Source: Bombyx mori (Eukaryota > Arthropoda > Insecta > Lepidoptera > Bombycidae). From it: a stretch of 64,000 nucleotides of DNA. Positions 1 to 10,738 of the stretch are shown piece by piece (position 1 is the first letter of the stretch; each line of letters starts with the position of its first letter). A model generated the notes under the pieces. That model did not search any database. It saw only the letters and a list, made by a program, of their open reading frames with translations, and had not been told where the DNA came from. Where the stretch lies: assembly GCF_030269925.1 (NCBI RefSeq), contig NC_085116.1, forward strand, positions 4,154,001-4,218,000, read 5' to 3'. The position numbers and the translations under genes are program-made.

Positions 1-360
1 TACCTTACCCACAGATATTGAAATTTATTCTCATCCCTCAGATACACTTATGGAATATCCAAATTATTTTAAATTCGTGCCACTAATTTAAAAAAGAACT
101 TACTGTAAAACACATCAATCATGGTTATGAAATACGAAAATAAGCAATGTCGTTTGCTTGGTTAAAATACTATTGCCAAATATCTCGATAAAACCTCTAT
201 GGGACCAATTTGAAATTCTTTCAATTAAAATTCCAAACAGGATTATAAGCGACGGAATTCTAAAGCAGTGATAATTGAAAATATATAATTAGGTTGTAGT
301 AGTTTATGTTTGCCCAATCCTTTATTTTACATTTATTCGGTTTTTTTTAATATTTTCTGA
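1..360. other. No feature seen
   Basis: AT-rich DNA with no convincing coding frame, RNA gene or recognisable repeat on either strand. Confidence 0.5.
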
Positions 361-708
361 TCTCACGATCCACCTTGGTGTTACATGGTTACCGGCGTCC
401 ATAATCTCACAGCGTGAATTCTGCCACCCTCCTTGACACATAAGGCTTAAATCTCTATTGAAACCGGAACGCATTATTGCTTTAATACAATGCAACATCA
501 AACAGGCAGGGTGATGGAAGCTACCCGCGCGCGCTTATAAGACGCCCTATTACCAGTGATGACGCAAATTATGATTTACATTCGTTACGTTTTATTCCAC
601 GACGTTATTCCTTCATTGTGGAAGTAAATCGTGAACATGCGTTATGTATACGAGTATATTTCATTGCAAATATTGGTACCCGCCACCTGAATTCGCAGAT
701 GGATTTTT
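360..708 (-). repeat. Degenerate Bm1 SINE
   Basis: Most of the Bm1 body in inverse orientation can be followed, from the ACCTTGGTGTTACATGG block to GGTACCCGCC near the tRNA-like head, but with many substitutions and small deletions. An old copy. Confidence 0.7.
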
Positions 709-717
709 TTGTTTTCT

Positions 718-915
718 TTTTTGCTTAGGCGTTAAGTGGTTATCGGAGCTCATATACCATATACATGTAGACAACGTAAATCTCACCACCCATCTTGAGA
801 AATGAGTTCTAAATATCTGTTTTATTGTACAATGGCTTTCCGCCCATCAAACCAAAATGCAGTAATAACGTCGGGGTGATGGTAACTATCCGTGCTGGCT
901 CATAAGACGCTCTTC
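718..915 (-). repeat. Degenerate Bm1 SINE 3' fragment
   Basis: A second inverse Bm1 fragment directly after the previous copy, with TGCTTAGGCGTTAAGTGG and CTCATAAGACG blocks; strongly decayed. Confidence 0.6.
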
Positions 916-929
916 TTCAATATTATTTT

Positions 930-1637
930 TATGTTGTGGAATCCAATCTACTTGTATCCAGCCGATAGGGCTTACAAGACTGTCCTGCCACTAGTAATCC
1001 ATAACGCACTTATCATGTAAACGAGATTTGACTACCCAACCAGAAACTACCATACTATTTCCAGTAACTATTCGAGTTTACGAAGAAAGAGGTACTTGCT
1101 GTGCTATGTACCATATGCTCTATTCGGTGTGCTCTGAGTGAATGTTTGATATCACTATTATCGGAGCTGAGTTCATTCCTACTACTGGAATTAATGCGTT
1201 TATTCATAGTACGTGAAGAGATAATTTTTTTCCACGTACCATTCGACTCTGAAATTAATATTCTAACATATCTTTCTTTAAGCTAGGTTTGAGAAAAAAG
1301 TGTGGCTTGATACCTCACATCGCCAACATTCACGAGCAATAGTGGCAGCTTATCTTAAACTGGTCCCTATGTTCATCTGCCATCAAAACATGTATAATGA
1401 TAATGGCATGTATGACAACATCAAATCAAACACTAAGATTATTTTTATTAAAAAAAAAAGCGTAAGAAAAACGTCAGTTTTATTATTATTATTACTTGGT
1501 TTTATAATGATTTTATAACTATCGACTTATTAATAATCATATGTAGTGCATTACAAAAGTGTTAGACGGTTATATTGTAGGATGTTGCTCGTATTAAAAG
1601 ATGATGATCGGCGATAGACAGCCAAACTTATAAAATA
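930..1637. other. Unannotated AT-rich stretch
   Basis: Short open frames at 1101-1286 and 1300-1518 have no domain features, start context or splice logic. I see no gene or structured repeat. Confidence 0.45.
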
Positions 1638-1855
1638 CTAGCGACCCGCCCTCGCTTCGCTTCGGAAACATTAAAACACACATGAAACCAAAAAAATAAT
1701 ATAAAAAAAAAATTAAAAAAGTAGCCTATGTTCATCAGGGACAATGTCGGCTTTTAATGGAAAAAGAATTTTTCAAATCGGTCCAGTCGTTTCGGAGCCT
1801 ATTCGAAACCAACAAACAAACAAATCTTTCCTCTTTATAATATTAGTATAGAAAA
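1638..1855 (-). mobile_element. Helitron-like non-autonomous element
   Basis: Read on the minus strand it ends in the GC-rich CGAAGCGAGGGCGGGTCG followed by CTAGT, the CTRR-type 3' end preceded by a hairpin-capable run. Its other end has ACTAATATTATAAAGAGG, the usual partner start. The same end sequence recurs at 4365-4385. Confidence 0.65.
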
Positions 1856-1859
1856 CTAA

Positions 1860-3120
1860 GTTTTTTTTTTCTTTTCATGGCATTGTTTGGATCAACTTAA
1901 CTGTCGCCTGTGCGTTATGCGCGGGTAATGTTCTCCATACAGTCCCCACAAAGCTGGAATGACCCCTTCCATCTTATACTTAAGTTCAGAAGTCAAAGAG
2001 AAGCCACAAGAAGCTTAAAATTTATACGTACGAGAAAACGTTTATTTGAAAAATGTATAAATCTTCACTAAGCTTGTTATTGTTGTTGAAATAAATACAT
2101 TTATACACTTAATACTATAAATGAGAAAGCTTATAAGTTTGTTAATCACGGGAAAATGACATGGATTTCTTTAAAATTTCGTTCAATGATAATTTATACC
2201 TTGAACACATTAAATGGTTTTTATCATGATAAATCGTATCACACCAACGCGCAACATCATGATTAACAGCTATAGATAAATACAATAGTATGTTTGCTGT
2301 TGTATTGTTCCGTATTTTTACTGTACTTTGTATAAATCGAACGGTAGTTTATGGTCCAAAGTGACTGACATAAGCAATTCATCATACCGGGAAAATGCAA
2401 CGTCATACATTGTTCCCGGACTACAAATATGCGCGAGAGAAACCGCAGGGTACGAAAAGTACCTAGTTTAGGGAACGTGTAACAAAGTGTAGAATATGAT
2501 ACATTTGTTGCGGGTAGCCATCATACAACGCAAGATAATTGACAGATGCCTGAATCTCGCTTACGACATTTTGAAGATAAAGCGTATATATACAAGTTCC
2601 GATCAACCACATTCGGACCGTCGGTCTACTGAGCAATATCTGTATCTAATACTTCCCTTTGTCGTTAAACATACCAAACATTGTTTTAATAGTCATGTCT
2701 ATGAGCTTCGGAAACCACTCAACACCAAGTGGACCGTGAGTTGGTTTACCCAACTATGCAAAAAATATAAATATTTACGAATTCCTATTGAACAAAGCTT
2801 CTACTTTAGCGTATACTTAGTAAAGCATTTGATGGTTTCATTTATCTAAGCTGCCGCAAGCGGCTAGGGTACAACCCGTACAACGTTCGTCCCATAACAC
2901 TCAACCCTATCGGCTTATCAGAAAATGAAATTAGACTGAGTGTCATCATTTCGCCCCCAGGGAGAAACAATAACCCCAAGCTACTTCTGATGTATTGTTA
3001 ACCCAATTCAATACAAATTACAGAAACTTTGAAGGCTCCCGTAATTGAACAATCATGCAAATTTTGTTTATATTTTGTCAGTCATTTTACGGTGTCTTAA
3101 TAAATGAATGCTAATTGTGT
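1860..3120. other. Intergenic stretch with a Bm1 3' remnant
   Basis: No gene supported. Around 2694-2760 a decayed plus-orientation Bm1 3' end is visible (CTATGAGCTTCGGAAACCAC). The 117-codon frame at 2496-2849 runs through this remnant and is not considered a gene. Confidence 0.45.
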
Positions 3121-3145
3121 TTTTCCCTACCTTTTTGCTGGTAGC

Positions 3146-3403
3146 CTAAGGGGCTATTCCAACTTCGAGCGGACGGGTAGGTGAGCTCACGGGCTCATTC
3201 TGAGAGAAATTGCTAACACTAGGACGGCGACCGATGCTTGAGGGGTCTAAAAACACCGACAGTTGATCCGGGAGGATCCGACATGTTTCGCACGACGACG
3301 GCTTTATCCCGTCGTTTGGGTCGGATAAGTAATTAGCGGCAGCCACGATAAAAGGGTTATCGTGTCGCACCACTTTTTCGATGTAGCGCACTGATGCTAC
3401 CAT
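3146..3403 (-). pseudogene. Non-LTR retrotransposon ORF2 C-terminal fragment
   Basis: The minus-strand frame reads RYIEKVVRHDNPFIVAAANY, clearly related to the ORF2 C-terminus of the 6.4-9.9 kb element (RYFDKAMRHDNRLIVAAADY), but diverged enough to belong to another family. A 3'-UTR-like segment with GGTGAGCTCACGGGCTC follows. Only about 85 codons remain. Confidence 0.75.
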
Positions 3404-3419
3404 AAGATTACGTATCGTG

Positions 3420-4135
3420 TCAATTGTTGTTTTAGTTATACCCCGTACGCTTCATACAAATAAACCGACGACGTACCACTATTACAATTAGAAAACCAAG
3501 ATTTAGATAAGATTCTTATGCAAGTCTCGGGCGGCTGGCTTGTGTGAGAAGAGGAGAAAGTTTTATCCCACAACCACAACGATTCAACGCATACAGCGCA
3601 GCGCATCTTATGCGAGATTAACCACGAGGGTGCTCTTTAGTGGGGCCACTCAACAATTGGCACAGCTCTGATCTGGTGCAGATACTACCCAAAGTAACAA
3701 TGCTCGGTCATAACCATCATTAATCGCGATTCACCTAACCACCAAAGACTAGAATCAACTCGACGGTTCGCTACACACATAACTCAACATTTTACTGCGT
3801 TACTATGTTTTGTATTAATGTACCGGGCTGTTTACTTGTACGATATTCCACAATTTTATGAATCAAGCGTATCTTGTTAAATGTACCGATACAACCGCCT
3901 ACTACACTCTCGTATGAGAAATCTGAGATTTTTACCATTCGAAAACATTTCCATTTCTGTACAGGTATGAGCGACCGCCGCATTAATGAACCGTAAATTT
4001 GTCTAGATAAAAGAAGAGACCAATATCCTCAAGTTGTCATGGTGACATCCGACATACAGATATCCGAAATTCTATCTACCGTGACTTCTGTAACTATAAT
4101 ACATATAATATAAAAAATATTCACAGCGATTAGGT
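3420..4135. other. Unannotated stretch
   Basis: No supported gene. The segment 3530-3720 has higher GC than its surroundings and may be an old element, but I cannot classify it. Confidence 0.4.
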
Positions 4136-4159
4136 AGACTTTTAATAGACGACGTTACA

Positions 4160-4385
4160 TCATCACTACATAGTATAAAACAAAGTCGCTTTCTCTGTCC
4201 CTATATCTGTCTGTCCCTATGTATGCTTAAATCTTTAAAACTACGCAACGGATTTTGATGCGGTTTTTTTAAATAGATAGAGTGATTGAAGAGAAAGGTT
4301 TATATGTATAATAATATCCATTAAATAGTGGAGAAATCAATAATAAATTACAGTTTCCGAAGCGAAGCGAGGGCGGGTCGCTAGT
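4160..4385 (+). mobile_element. Helitron-like non-autonomous element
   Basis: Body with ACTACGCAACGGATTTTGAT and a 3' end GCGAAGCGAGGGCGGGTCG followed by CTAGT, as in many lepidopteran short Helitron-type elements. The 5' limit is approximate. Confidence 0.7.
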
Positions 4386-4389
4386 AAAT

Positions 4390-5085
4390 ATATAAAACCT
4401 AAAATACCTTGGGGAAAAGGGAACGATAGTAAAAATTATGCTGCTGCAATGCTCAAAAGGTGTTGATTTCCGTCGTCGGCATTCAACGTCTTTGTTGACC
4501 TGGTCCAAGCCGGTGTTATAAATCTCGGCTTCCTTCTTTTTGAATCCTAATTCCCTCTTGTAAGTTACTTGGTCGACAGCGGACAGGATTCATACTTTAA
4601 ACTCCGGTTTTTGTTTTTTTCGGTGTTGCGATTTTTAATTTCTATCATCCTCCGAAATTCCATAACTTAACAAAAAAAATTAACACGCTTTCTAATAGTT
4701 AATTTTCAAAACTAGTAAATGAAGCTTTGCGTCGATAATATTTTCATTTGCAAAATGACCATAATTGAATCATCATTATTTTGTTACCGAGTTCAAAGAA
4801 AGCTATCAGTACTAACAAATAATAAGCAACTTTGATGAGAAATATATTACTTAAGTCTGGTCGTGTCCAATTTAATTAGACTTTTTCCTTGTTTTCTTTT
4901 TTCGCGATTTCTATAACCCAGACATACTTTGCGATCGAAGCTATAGATAATGTTAACCATATGTCGTCCTAAGCACGTTTACCTACTGCATAACCACGAG
5001 CGAGAGTGTCGTGTTATTGCATAAATAGGTGGCCGACAGGGAGGGAAGTGGTGAGAGAGATCCCGCCCCACCAAGTAGTTCGCAG
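4390..5085. other. Unannotated stretch
   Basis: AT-rich; the small open frame at 4269-4508 (minus) runs through the Helitron-like element. No gene supported. Confidence 0.4.
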
Positions 5086-5255
5086 ACAACATTTACGTCA
5101 CAATGTGCACGCCGCCATTCAACTTGAGACATGAGGTCGAAATTACAATTTTATTGTAATCGCTGCTCAAGCCGGAAAGCATGACAGCTTCGCAGCAGAA
5201 ACGTCCAAGATGGTGGTAACAAGCCGTGCGGGCATACGATACACCTTGGTTTAAT
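5085..5255 (-). repeat. Very degenerate Bm1 SINE fragment
   Basis: Inverse Bm1 blocks (CAACTTGAGACATGAGGTC, GTGGTAACAAGCCGTGCGGGC) are recognisable in order but heavily mutated. Confidence 0.45.
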
Positions 5256-5257
5256 CA

Positions 5258-5894
5258 ATTATGTTTTTCATGCGTCGATATCCATTATATTGAGATAGCA
5301 CCTACTTTAATAATAAAATGGCTGATGGTGGAAGCTCCTCTGCGCCACAGAGTACTATTGATCTCGGTCTGAATTAATGTTGTCGTGGTACAAAACCGAG
5401 GTCCTCATTTTTGAGAACAGTTTCCATAAATTATGAGATCCGATATGTATTTAATAAACTGGAGAAGTCTGACTATATTGATGACTATAATAAATTCACC
5501 ATTCAATTTTCATTCAATAAATTTCATCTGCATAATATACGACGGTTCCAGACCCCGAGTAAAGATCTACTTAATAAATTGATTCTAAAAGCATTTTTTT
5601 AGTTTATGGCATGCTGTACTGGAGTCGATAGGCGTTGTAGAATATTTTTACCATAAGTTGAAGTTACTTACGAAATTGCTTATATACATACTAGCAACTC
5701 CATCCGATGTCACTTATCCATGCTTGGCAAAATAAATTTAAATTTTCTACGTCATACAGACCCATTAATATTATATCTCTGCAACTTAAATTGCCAAGTT
5801 CGTAAATAGATCACTTCACAGCATAACGTTATTTTAAGAAATCCTAATTAATGATTCCATTGATAGTGGTGTTATTACCGGGACGAGTCTTGAC
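5258..5894. other. Unannotated stretch
   Basis: AT-rich DNA with a 63-codon frame at 5411-5602 that shows no domain or conserved feature. Nothing further recognised. Confidence 0.4.
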
Positions 5895-6015
5895 CTCAAT
5901 GTACTTAGTGCGAGTTTTTTTTAACGTTCTCGATCGGGTAAAAGCTATTCAAATTTGTATGAAGTTAGAACAGCGCCCCTAGCGACAAACGTAGGCAAAC
6001 GTTCCAACTCCATAC
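5895..6015 (+). repeat. Palindromic-MITE family, partial copy
   Basis: Shares TTAGTGCGAG, TTTAACGTTCTCGAT and the core CAGCGCCCCTAGCG with the complete copy at 53741-53915. The right inverted repeat is missing or replaced by a shorter CCATACAAATTC segment. Confidence 0.7.
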
Positions 6016-6369
6016 AAATTCAAGAAGAAGTCCATTTTTGAGTCTGTTTGGGGGAACGAGGCAAGGGGGGAGGTGGGAGGTGGCGCCGGCCATGTTGATA
6101 ACTTGATTTGATCTTCCTGTGTCGCGTCACAAACCGTCAGCTGTGATTGGTTCCCTGTGTTGTGCACGCGCATCACTGCAGCAAACTACGCTTTCATCCA
6201 ATTTTATTAGTCACACATTTTTTTATCAACCTCATTTTATTTTTATTTTTTTTGGTAAGTCGTTATCAACTTCTTTATGAATATTATGTAATGTAATATT
6301 TTAAATTTTATTCTCAAAATGAAAATACACACATACAAGCAGTGAAGTAACCAATAATACTAATAAAAA
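6016..6369. other. Unannotated stretch before the Jockey insertion
   Basis: A short GC-rich segment (6050-6180) includes a purine run and a reverse CCAAT box (GATTGGTT). No transcript or ORF can be tied to it. The target duplication of the Jockey insertion occupies 6359-6369. Confidence 0.35.
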
Positions 6370-6370
6370 C

Positions 6371-6787
6371 CCGAAAATAAATCACCGCGTCGCCCGCCAA
6401 AACCGCCTCCGAGCTTCCGGCCCAGACATCAAAGCCTCGGCACCCTCTGTGTCGCAGGCTAAGCCAGCGTTCATTCCGGCGCCGGTGCCCAGTGTCTCGG
6501 CCTGGGCGAAACCGCTGCCGTACATGAACACGGCTACAACTCCCTCCTCCGCGATTCGTCCCGCCCCCGCGACTCGTCCCTCTCCCGCGACTTGCCCTCC
6601 GACCGCGTCCGACAATCTCGCTTTAGCGATCGACTTCTTTCAGTCGATCAACTTTGAGCGCGTTAACGCTTTGGGCGACGCCATTCGCTCTGCCTCCACT
6701 GCACAACACTTTATCGCCGTTGTGCAAGAATACGCCGACGTATACGCGTCATTAAATACGTACGTCCTCCCCTCACTCCGCCGGTAA
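6371..6787 (+). pseudogene. Retrotransposon ORF1, 5'-truncated C-terminal part
   Basis: The frame is open from the first bases of the element to a TAA at 6785-6787, about 138 codons, with no ATG near its start, so the N-terminal part is lost to 5' truncation. The product is rich in Pro, Ala, Thr and Ser, then has a helical C-terminus (SINFERVNALGDAIRSAS). No zinc knuckle is left. The stop is separated by three bases from the ORF2 ATG, which suggests reinitiation or coupled translation in the full element. Confidence 0.7.
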
Positions 6788-6790
6788 TCA

Positions 6791-9667
6791 ATGGCGTATA
6801 TAAGTAGAATAAAGCCCCTATCCGTAACGATAGGATTTTTTAACGCTTACGGTCTCGCAAATCAGCGTGATCAGGTTTCTGACTTTTTGCGTGACCATCA
6901 AATTGATATATTTTTAGTGCAGGAGACCCTACTTAAGCCCGCGCGCCGTGACCCTAAAATCGCGAACTATAACATGGTCAGGAACGACAGGCTCTCTGCT
7001 CGTGGTGGTGGTACCGTCATTTACTATAGAAGAGCCCTGCATTGCGTCCCACTCGATCCTCCCGCGCTCGCTAATATCGAAGCATCAGTGTGCCGAATCT
7101 CACTGACGGGACACGCGCCGATCGTTATCGCGTCCGTTTATCTTCCACCGGATAAGATCGTTCTAAGCAGTGATATCGAGGCGCTGCTCGGCATGGGGAG
7201 CTCTGTCATTCTGGCGGGCGACCTAAATTGTAAACACATTAGGTGGAACTCACACACCACAACCCCGAATGGCAGGCGGCTTGACGCGTTAGTCGATAAT
7301 CTCGCCTTCGATATCGTCGCTCCGCTAATCCCGACTCACTACCCGCTAAATATCGCTCATCGCCCGGATATACTCGACATAGCGTTATTAAAAAACGTAA
7401 CTCTGCGCTTACACTCGATCGAAGTAGTTTCAGAGTTAGATTCAGACCACCGTCCCGTCGTTATGAAGCTCGGTCGCGCTCCCGATTCCGTTCCCGTCAC
7501 GAAGACTGTGGTGGATTGGCACACGCTGGGCATCAGCCTGGCTGAATCTGATCCACCATCGCTACCGTTTAGCCCGGACTCTACCCCGTCTCCTCAGGAT
7601 ACCGCTGAAGCCATAGACATCTTAACGTCACACATCACCTCGACATTAGATAGGTCATCGAAACAAGTTGTAGCGGAGGACTTCCTTCACCGCTTCAAAT
7701 TGTCCGACGATATTAGGGAACTCCTTAGAGCTAAGAACGCCTCGATACGCGCCTACGACAGGTATCCTACCGCGGAAAATCGTATTCGAATGCGTGCCCT
7801 ACAACGCGACGTAAAGTCTCGCATCGCCGAAGTCCGAGATGCCAGATGGTCTGATTTCTTAGAAGGACTCGCGCCCTCCCAAAGGTCTTACTACCGCTTA
7901 GCTCGTACTCTCAAATCGGATACGGTAGTAACTATGCCCCCCCTCGTAGGCCCCTCAGGCCGACTCACGGCGTTCGATGATGACGAAAAAGCAGAGCTGC
8001 TGGCCGATACATTGCAAACCCAGTGCACGCCCAGCACTCAATCCGTGGACCCTGTGCATGTAGAATTAGTAGACAGTGAGGTAGAACGCAGAGCCTCCTT
8101 GCCACCCTCTGATGTGTTACCACCCGTCACCCCGATGGAAGTTAAAGACTTGATCAAAGACCTACGTCCTCGCAAGGCTCCCGGTTCCGACGGTATATCC
8201 AACCGCGTTATTAAACTTCTACCCGTCCAACTCATCGTGATGTTGGCATCTATTTTCAATGCCGCTATGGCGAACTGTATCTTTCCCGCGGTGTGGAAAG
8301 AAGCGGACGTTATCGGCATACATAAACCCGGTAAACCAAAAAATCATCCGACGAGCTACCGCCCGATTAGCCTCCTCATGTCTCTAGGCAAACTGTATGA
8401 GCGTCTGCTCTACAAACGCCTCAGAGACTTCGTCTCATCCAAGGGCATTCTCATCGATGAACAATTCGGATTCCGTACAAATCACTCATGCGTTCAACAG
8501 GTGCACCGCCTCACGGAGCACATTCTTGTGGGGCTTAATCGACCAAAACCGTTATACACGGGAGCTCTCTTCTTCGACGTCGCAAAAGCGTTCGACAAAG
8601 TCTGGCACAATGGTTTGATTTTCAAACTATTCAACATGGGCGTGCCGGATAGTCTCGTGCTCATCATACGGGACTTCTTGTCGAACCGCTCTTTTCGATA
8701 TCGAGTCGAGGGAACCCGCTCCTCCACACGACCTCTCACAGCTGGAGTCCCGCAAGGCTCTGTCCTCTCACCCCTCCTATTTAGCTTATTCGTTAACGAT
8801 ATTCCCCGGTCGCCGCCGACCCATTTAGCTTTATTCGCCGACGACACGACTGTTTACTATTCCAGTAGAAACAAGTCCCTAATCGCGAAGAAGCTTCAGA
8901 GCGCAGCCCTAGCCCTAGGACAGTGGTTCCGAAAATGGCGCATAGACATCAACCCAGCGAAAAGTACTGCGGTGCTCTTTCAGAGGGGAAGCTCCACACG
9001 GATTTCCTCCCGTATTAGGAGGAGGAATCACACACCCCCGATTACTCTCTTTAGTCAATCCATACCCTGGGCCAGGAAGGTCAAGTACCTGGGCGTTACC
9101 CTGGATGCATCGATGACATTCCGCCCGCATATAAAATCAGTCCGTGACCGTGCCGCGTTTATTCTCGGTAGACTCTACCCCATGATTTGTAAGCGGAGTA
9201 AAATGTCCCTTCGGAACAAGGTGACACTTTACAAAACTTGCATAAGGCCCGTCATGACTTACGCGAGTGTGGTGTTCGCTCACGCGGCCCGCACGCACAT
9301 AGACACCCTTCAATCTCTACAATCCCGCTTTTGCAGGTTAGCCGTCGGAGCTCCATGGTTCGTGAGGAACGTTGACCTACACGACGACCTGGGCCTCGAA
9401 TCTATACAGAAATACATGAAGTCAGCGTCGGAACGGTACTTCGATAAGGCTATGCGTCATGATAATCGCCTTATCGTAGCCGCCGCTGACTACTCCCCGA
9501 ATCCTGATCATGCAGGAGCCAGTCACCGTCGACGCCCTAGACACGTCCTTACGGATCCATCAGATCCAATAACCTTCGCACTAGACGCCTTCAGCTCTAG
9601 GAGCAGGCTTAGGGACCTCGGTAACCGTACTCGTCGAACTCGACAAAGAGTTCGCCGTGCAACCTAA
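6791..9667 (+). CDS. Retrotransposon ORF2: AP-like endonuclease plus reverse transcriptase, intact
   Basis: A 958-residue frame without internal stops. Residues 1 to about 230 are an exonuclease-endonuclease-phosphatase domain: GFFNAYGLANQ at the start, VQETLL with the catalytic Glu, GDLNCKHIRWNS, and SDHRPVVMK near the end with its catalytic Asp-His pair. The RT domain covers about 480-760: YRPISLLMSLGKLYERLL, the first catalytic Asp in FDVAKAFDKVWH, GVPQGSVLSPLLF, and LFADDTTVYY (about 680) with the catalytic DD pair. The C-terminus has the conserved W/Y-rich thumb and IRPVMTYASVVF. FADD rather than YADD is usual for Jockey-type elements. The protein would nick target DNA and copy its own RNA at the nick. 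It is the only transposon enzyme in this window with an unbroken frame, although the element copy lacks its 5' end and promoter. Confidence 0.93.
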   Translation: MAYISRIKPLSVTIGFFNAYGLANQRDQVSDFLRDHQIDIFLVQETLLKPARRDPKIANYNMVRNDRLSARGGGTVIYYRRALHCVPLDPPALANIEASVCRISLTGHAPIVIASVYLPPDKIVLSSDIEALLGMGSSVILAGDLNCKHIRWNSHTTTPNGRRLDALVDNLAFDIVAPLIPTHYPLNIAHRPDILDIALLKNVTLRLHSIEVVSELDSDHRPVVMKLGRAPDSVPVTKTVVDWHTLGISLAESDPPSLPFSPDSTPSPQDTAEAIDILTSHITSTLDRSSKQVVAEDFLHRFKLSDDIRELLRAKNASIRAYDRYPTAENRIRMRALQRDVKSRIAEVRDARWSDFLEGLAPSQRSYYRLARTLKSDTVVTMPPLVGPSGRLTAFDDDEKAELLADTLQTQCTPSTQSVDPVHVELVDSEVERRASLPPSDVLPPVTPMEVKDLIKDLRPRKAPGSDGISNRVIKLLPVQLIVMLASIFNAAMANCIFPAVWKEADVIGIHKPGKPKNHPTSYRPISLLMSLGKLYERLLYKRLRDFVSSKGILIDEQFGFRTNHSCVQQVHRLTEHILVGLNRPKPLYTGALFFDVAKAFDKVWHNGLIFKLFNMGVPDSLVLIIRDFLSNRSFRYRVEGTRSSTRPLTAGVPQGSVLSPLLFSLFVNDIPRSPPTHLALFADDTTVYYSSRNKSLIAKKLQSAALALGQWFRKWRIDINPAKSTAVLFQRGSSTRISSRIRRRNHTPPITLFSQSIPWARKVKYLGVTLDASMTFRPHIKSVRDRAAFILGRLYPMICKRSKMSLRNKVTLYKTCIRPVMTYASVVFAHAARTHIDTLQSLQSRFCRLAVGAPWFVRNVDLHDDLGLESIQKYMKSASERYFDKAMRHDNRLIVAAADYSPNPDHAGASHRRRPRHVLTDPSDPITFALDAFSSRSRLRDLGNRTRRTRQRVRRAT

Positions 9668-9914
9668 CCCATGAATCAGCTCGCTGAGTTTCTCGCCGGA
9701 TCTTCTCAGCGGGTCGCGATTCCGATCCGGTAGTAGATTCATTCGCGAAGCAGCTGCTCTTGAGCTGTTAGGTCTCCTTCGGAGGCGCTCGGGTAGCTGT
9801 TAGCAAATCCCACCCCTCCTGGCTGAGCCTTTGCTCGCCCACCTGTCCTGGTGAAACTGGAAAGGCCTCCGGGCCACCAGTAATCCTTCAATCATAAAAA
9901 AAAAAAAAAAAAAA
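9668..9914 (+). other. 3' UTR and poly(A) tail of the Jockey-type element
   Basis: Non-coding tail after ORF2, with a CTTCTCAGCGGGTCGCGATT segment shared with several LINE 3' fragments elsewhere in the window (18.03, 34.45 and 38.14 kb), ending AATCCTTCAATCAT plus poly(A). Confidence 0.8.
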
Positions 9915-9925
9915 ACTAATAAAAA

Positions 9926-10506
9926 AAAGACATCAATAAAATGAATTAATAGATTTAAATTGATTAATGAATAACGATCGTGTATCGGATACCGAATATG
10001 CAGATTATTTCGATCAAGACACACATAATGATAATGAAGACGAAGTTCCTACTGCTAGTACTAACCAATTTGGAGAAAGTGATGTGTGGTGTGTCATTTC
10101 TGATAGTATGAAGTGCTTAAAAAATATTGTTCTATTTCATGTATGTTCTAGTATTATTAAAACAACATAAGCACATACTTACCTAAACTCTCTATTTATT
10201 GCATTGTAATTTAATCTATATATTTGAAACAGAATGAATTGATAACATTTTGGGATTCGGTTAAAAATAGAGTTATTTTTGAGTATAATACGAGCGAAAC
10301 CCTGGGCAAAACTATTATAAAATTACTAGTACATTTTTAAATACGAAATTGAATTAAATTAATTTAATTATAAAAAAATATATTAAATACATGAATGAAC
10401 CTTTTATTTCGACCCTAAATACACGATGCGCAGACGACCCCCCACTCTTTTGTCGAGAGTTTTTTTCTTTTTTTTTTTCTCTCTCTCTCTCTCTCTCTCT
10501 ATCTGA
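9926..10506. other. AT-rich stretch with (CT)n microsatellite
   Basis: An acidic 67-codon frame at 9967-10170 (DTEYADYFDQDTHNDNEDE) may be a remnant of a transposase tail, but there is no support for a gene. A poly(T) tract and about ten CT repeats lie at 10450-10502. Confidence 0.45.
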
Positions 10507-10738
10507 CTCTTTGTGAGTCCGCGCGGGTAGGTACCCCCCCCACCCTGCCTATTTCTGCCGTAAAGCAGTAATGCGTTTCGGTTTGAAGGGTGGGGTAGCC
10601 GTTGTAACTATACTGAGATCTTAGAACTTATATCTCAAGGTGGGTGGCGCATTTACGTTGTAGATGTCCATGGACTCCAGTAACCACTTAACACAAGGTG
10701 GGCTGTGAGCTCGTCCACCGATCAAAGCAAAAAAAAAT
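10507..10738 (+). repeat. Bm1 SINE, 5'-truncated
   Basis: The plus-orientation body from TTGTGAGTCCGCGCGGGTAG to GAGCTCGTCCACC and the A-rich tail is close to consensus. The tRNA-like head is missing. Confidence 0.85.

Larger units (their letters stand above)
6370..9914 (+). mobile_element. Jockey-type non-LTR retrotransposon, 5'-truncated, with perfect 11-bp target-site duplication
   Basis: The element runs from a truncated ORF1 through an intact ORF2 and a 3' UTR to a poly(A) tail of about 20 A. The 11-bp sequence ACTAATAAAAA directly precedes it (6359-6369) and directly follows the tail (9915-9925), a clear target-primed insertion scar. Its 3' region (about 9668-9890) reappears at 19555-20090 (inverted) and as a remnant at 55381-55460, so the family is repeated in this window. 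An intact 958-codon ORF2 and perfect duplication point to a recent insertion. Clade assignment (Jockey-like) rests on the EEP plus FADD-type RT arrangement. Confidence 0.93.

Noticed and set aside
2496..2849. 117-codon plus-strand frame
   Set aside because: Runs through a decayed Bm1 3' end, has no domain-like pattern and no splice or promoter context.
7300..9130. Minus-strand and alternative plus frames inside the retrotransposon ORF2
   Set aside because: Shadows of the 958-codon frame, which carries all endonuclease and RT motifs.
9967..10170. Acidic 67-codon frame after the Jockey insertion
   Set aside because: Might be a transposase tail, but too short and without any diagnostic motif; kept only as a remark.
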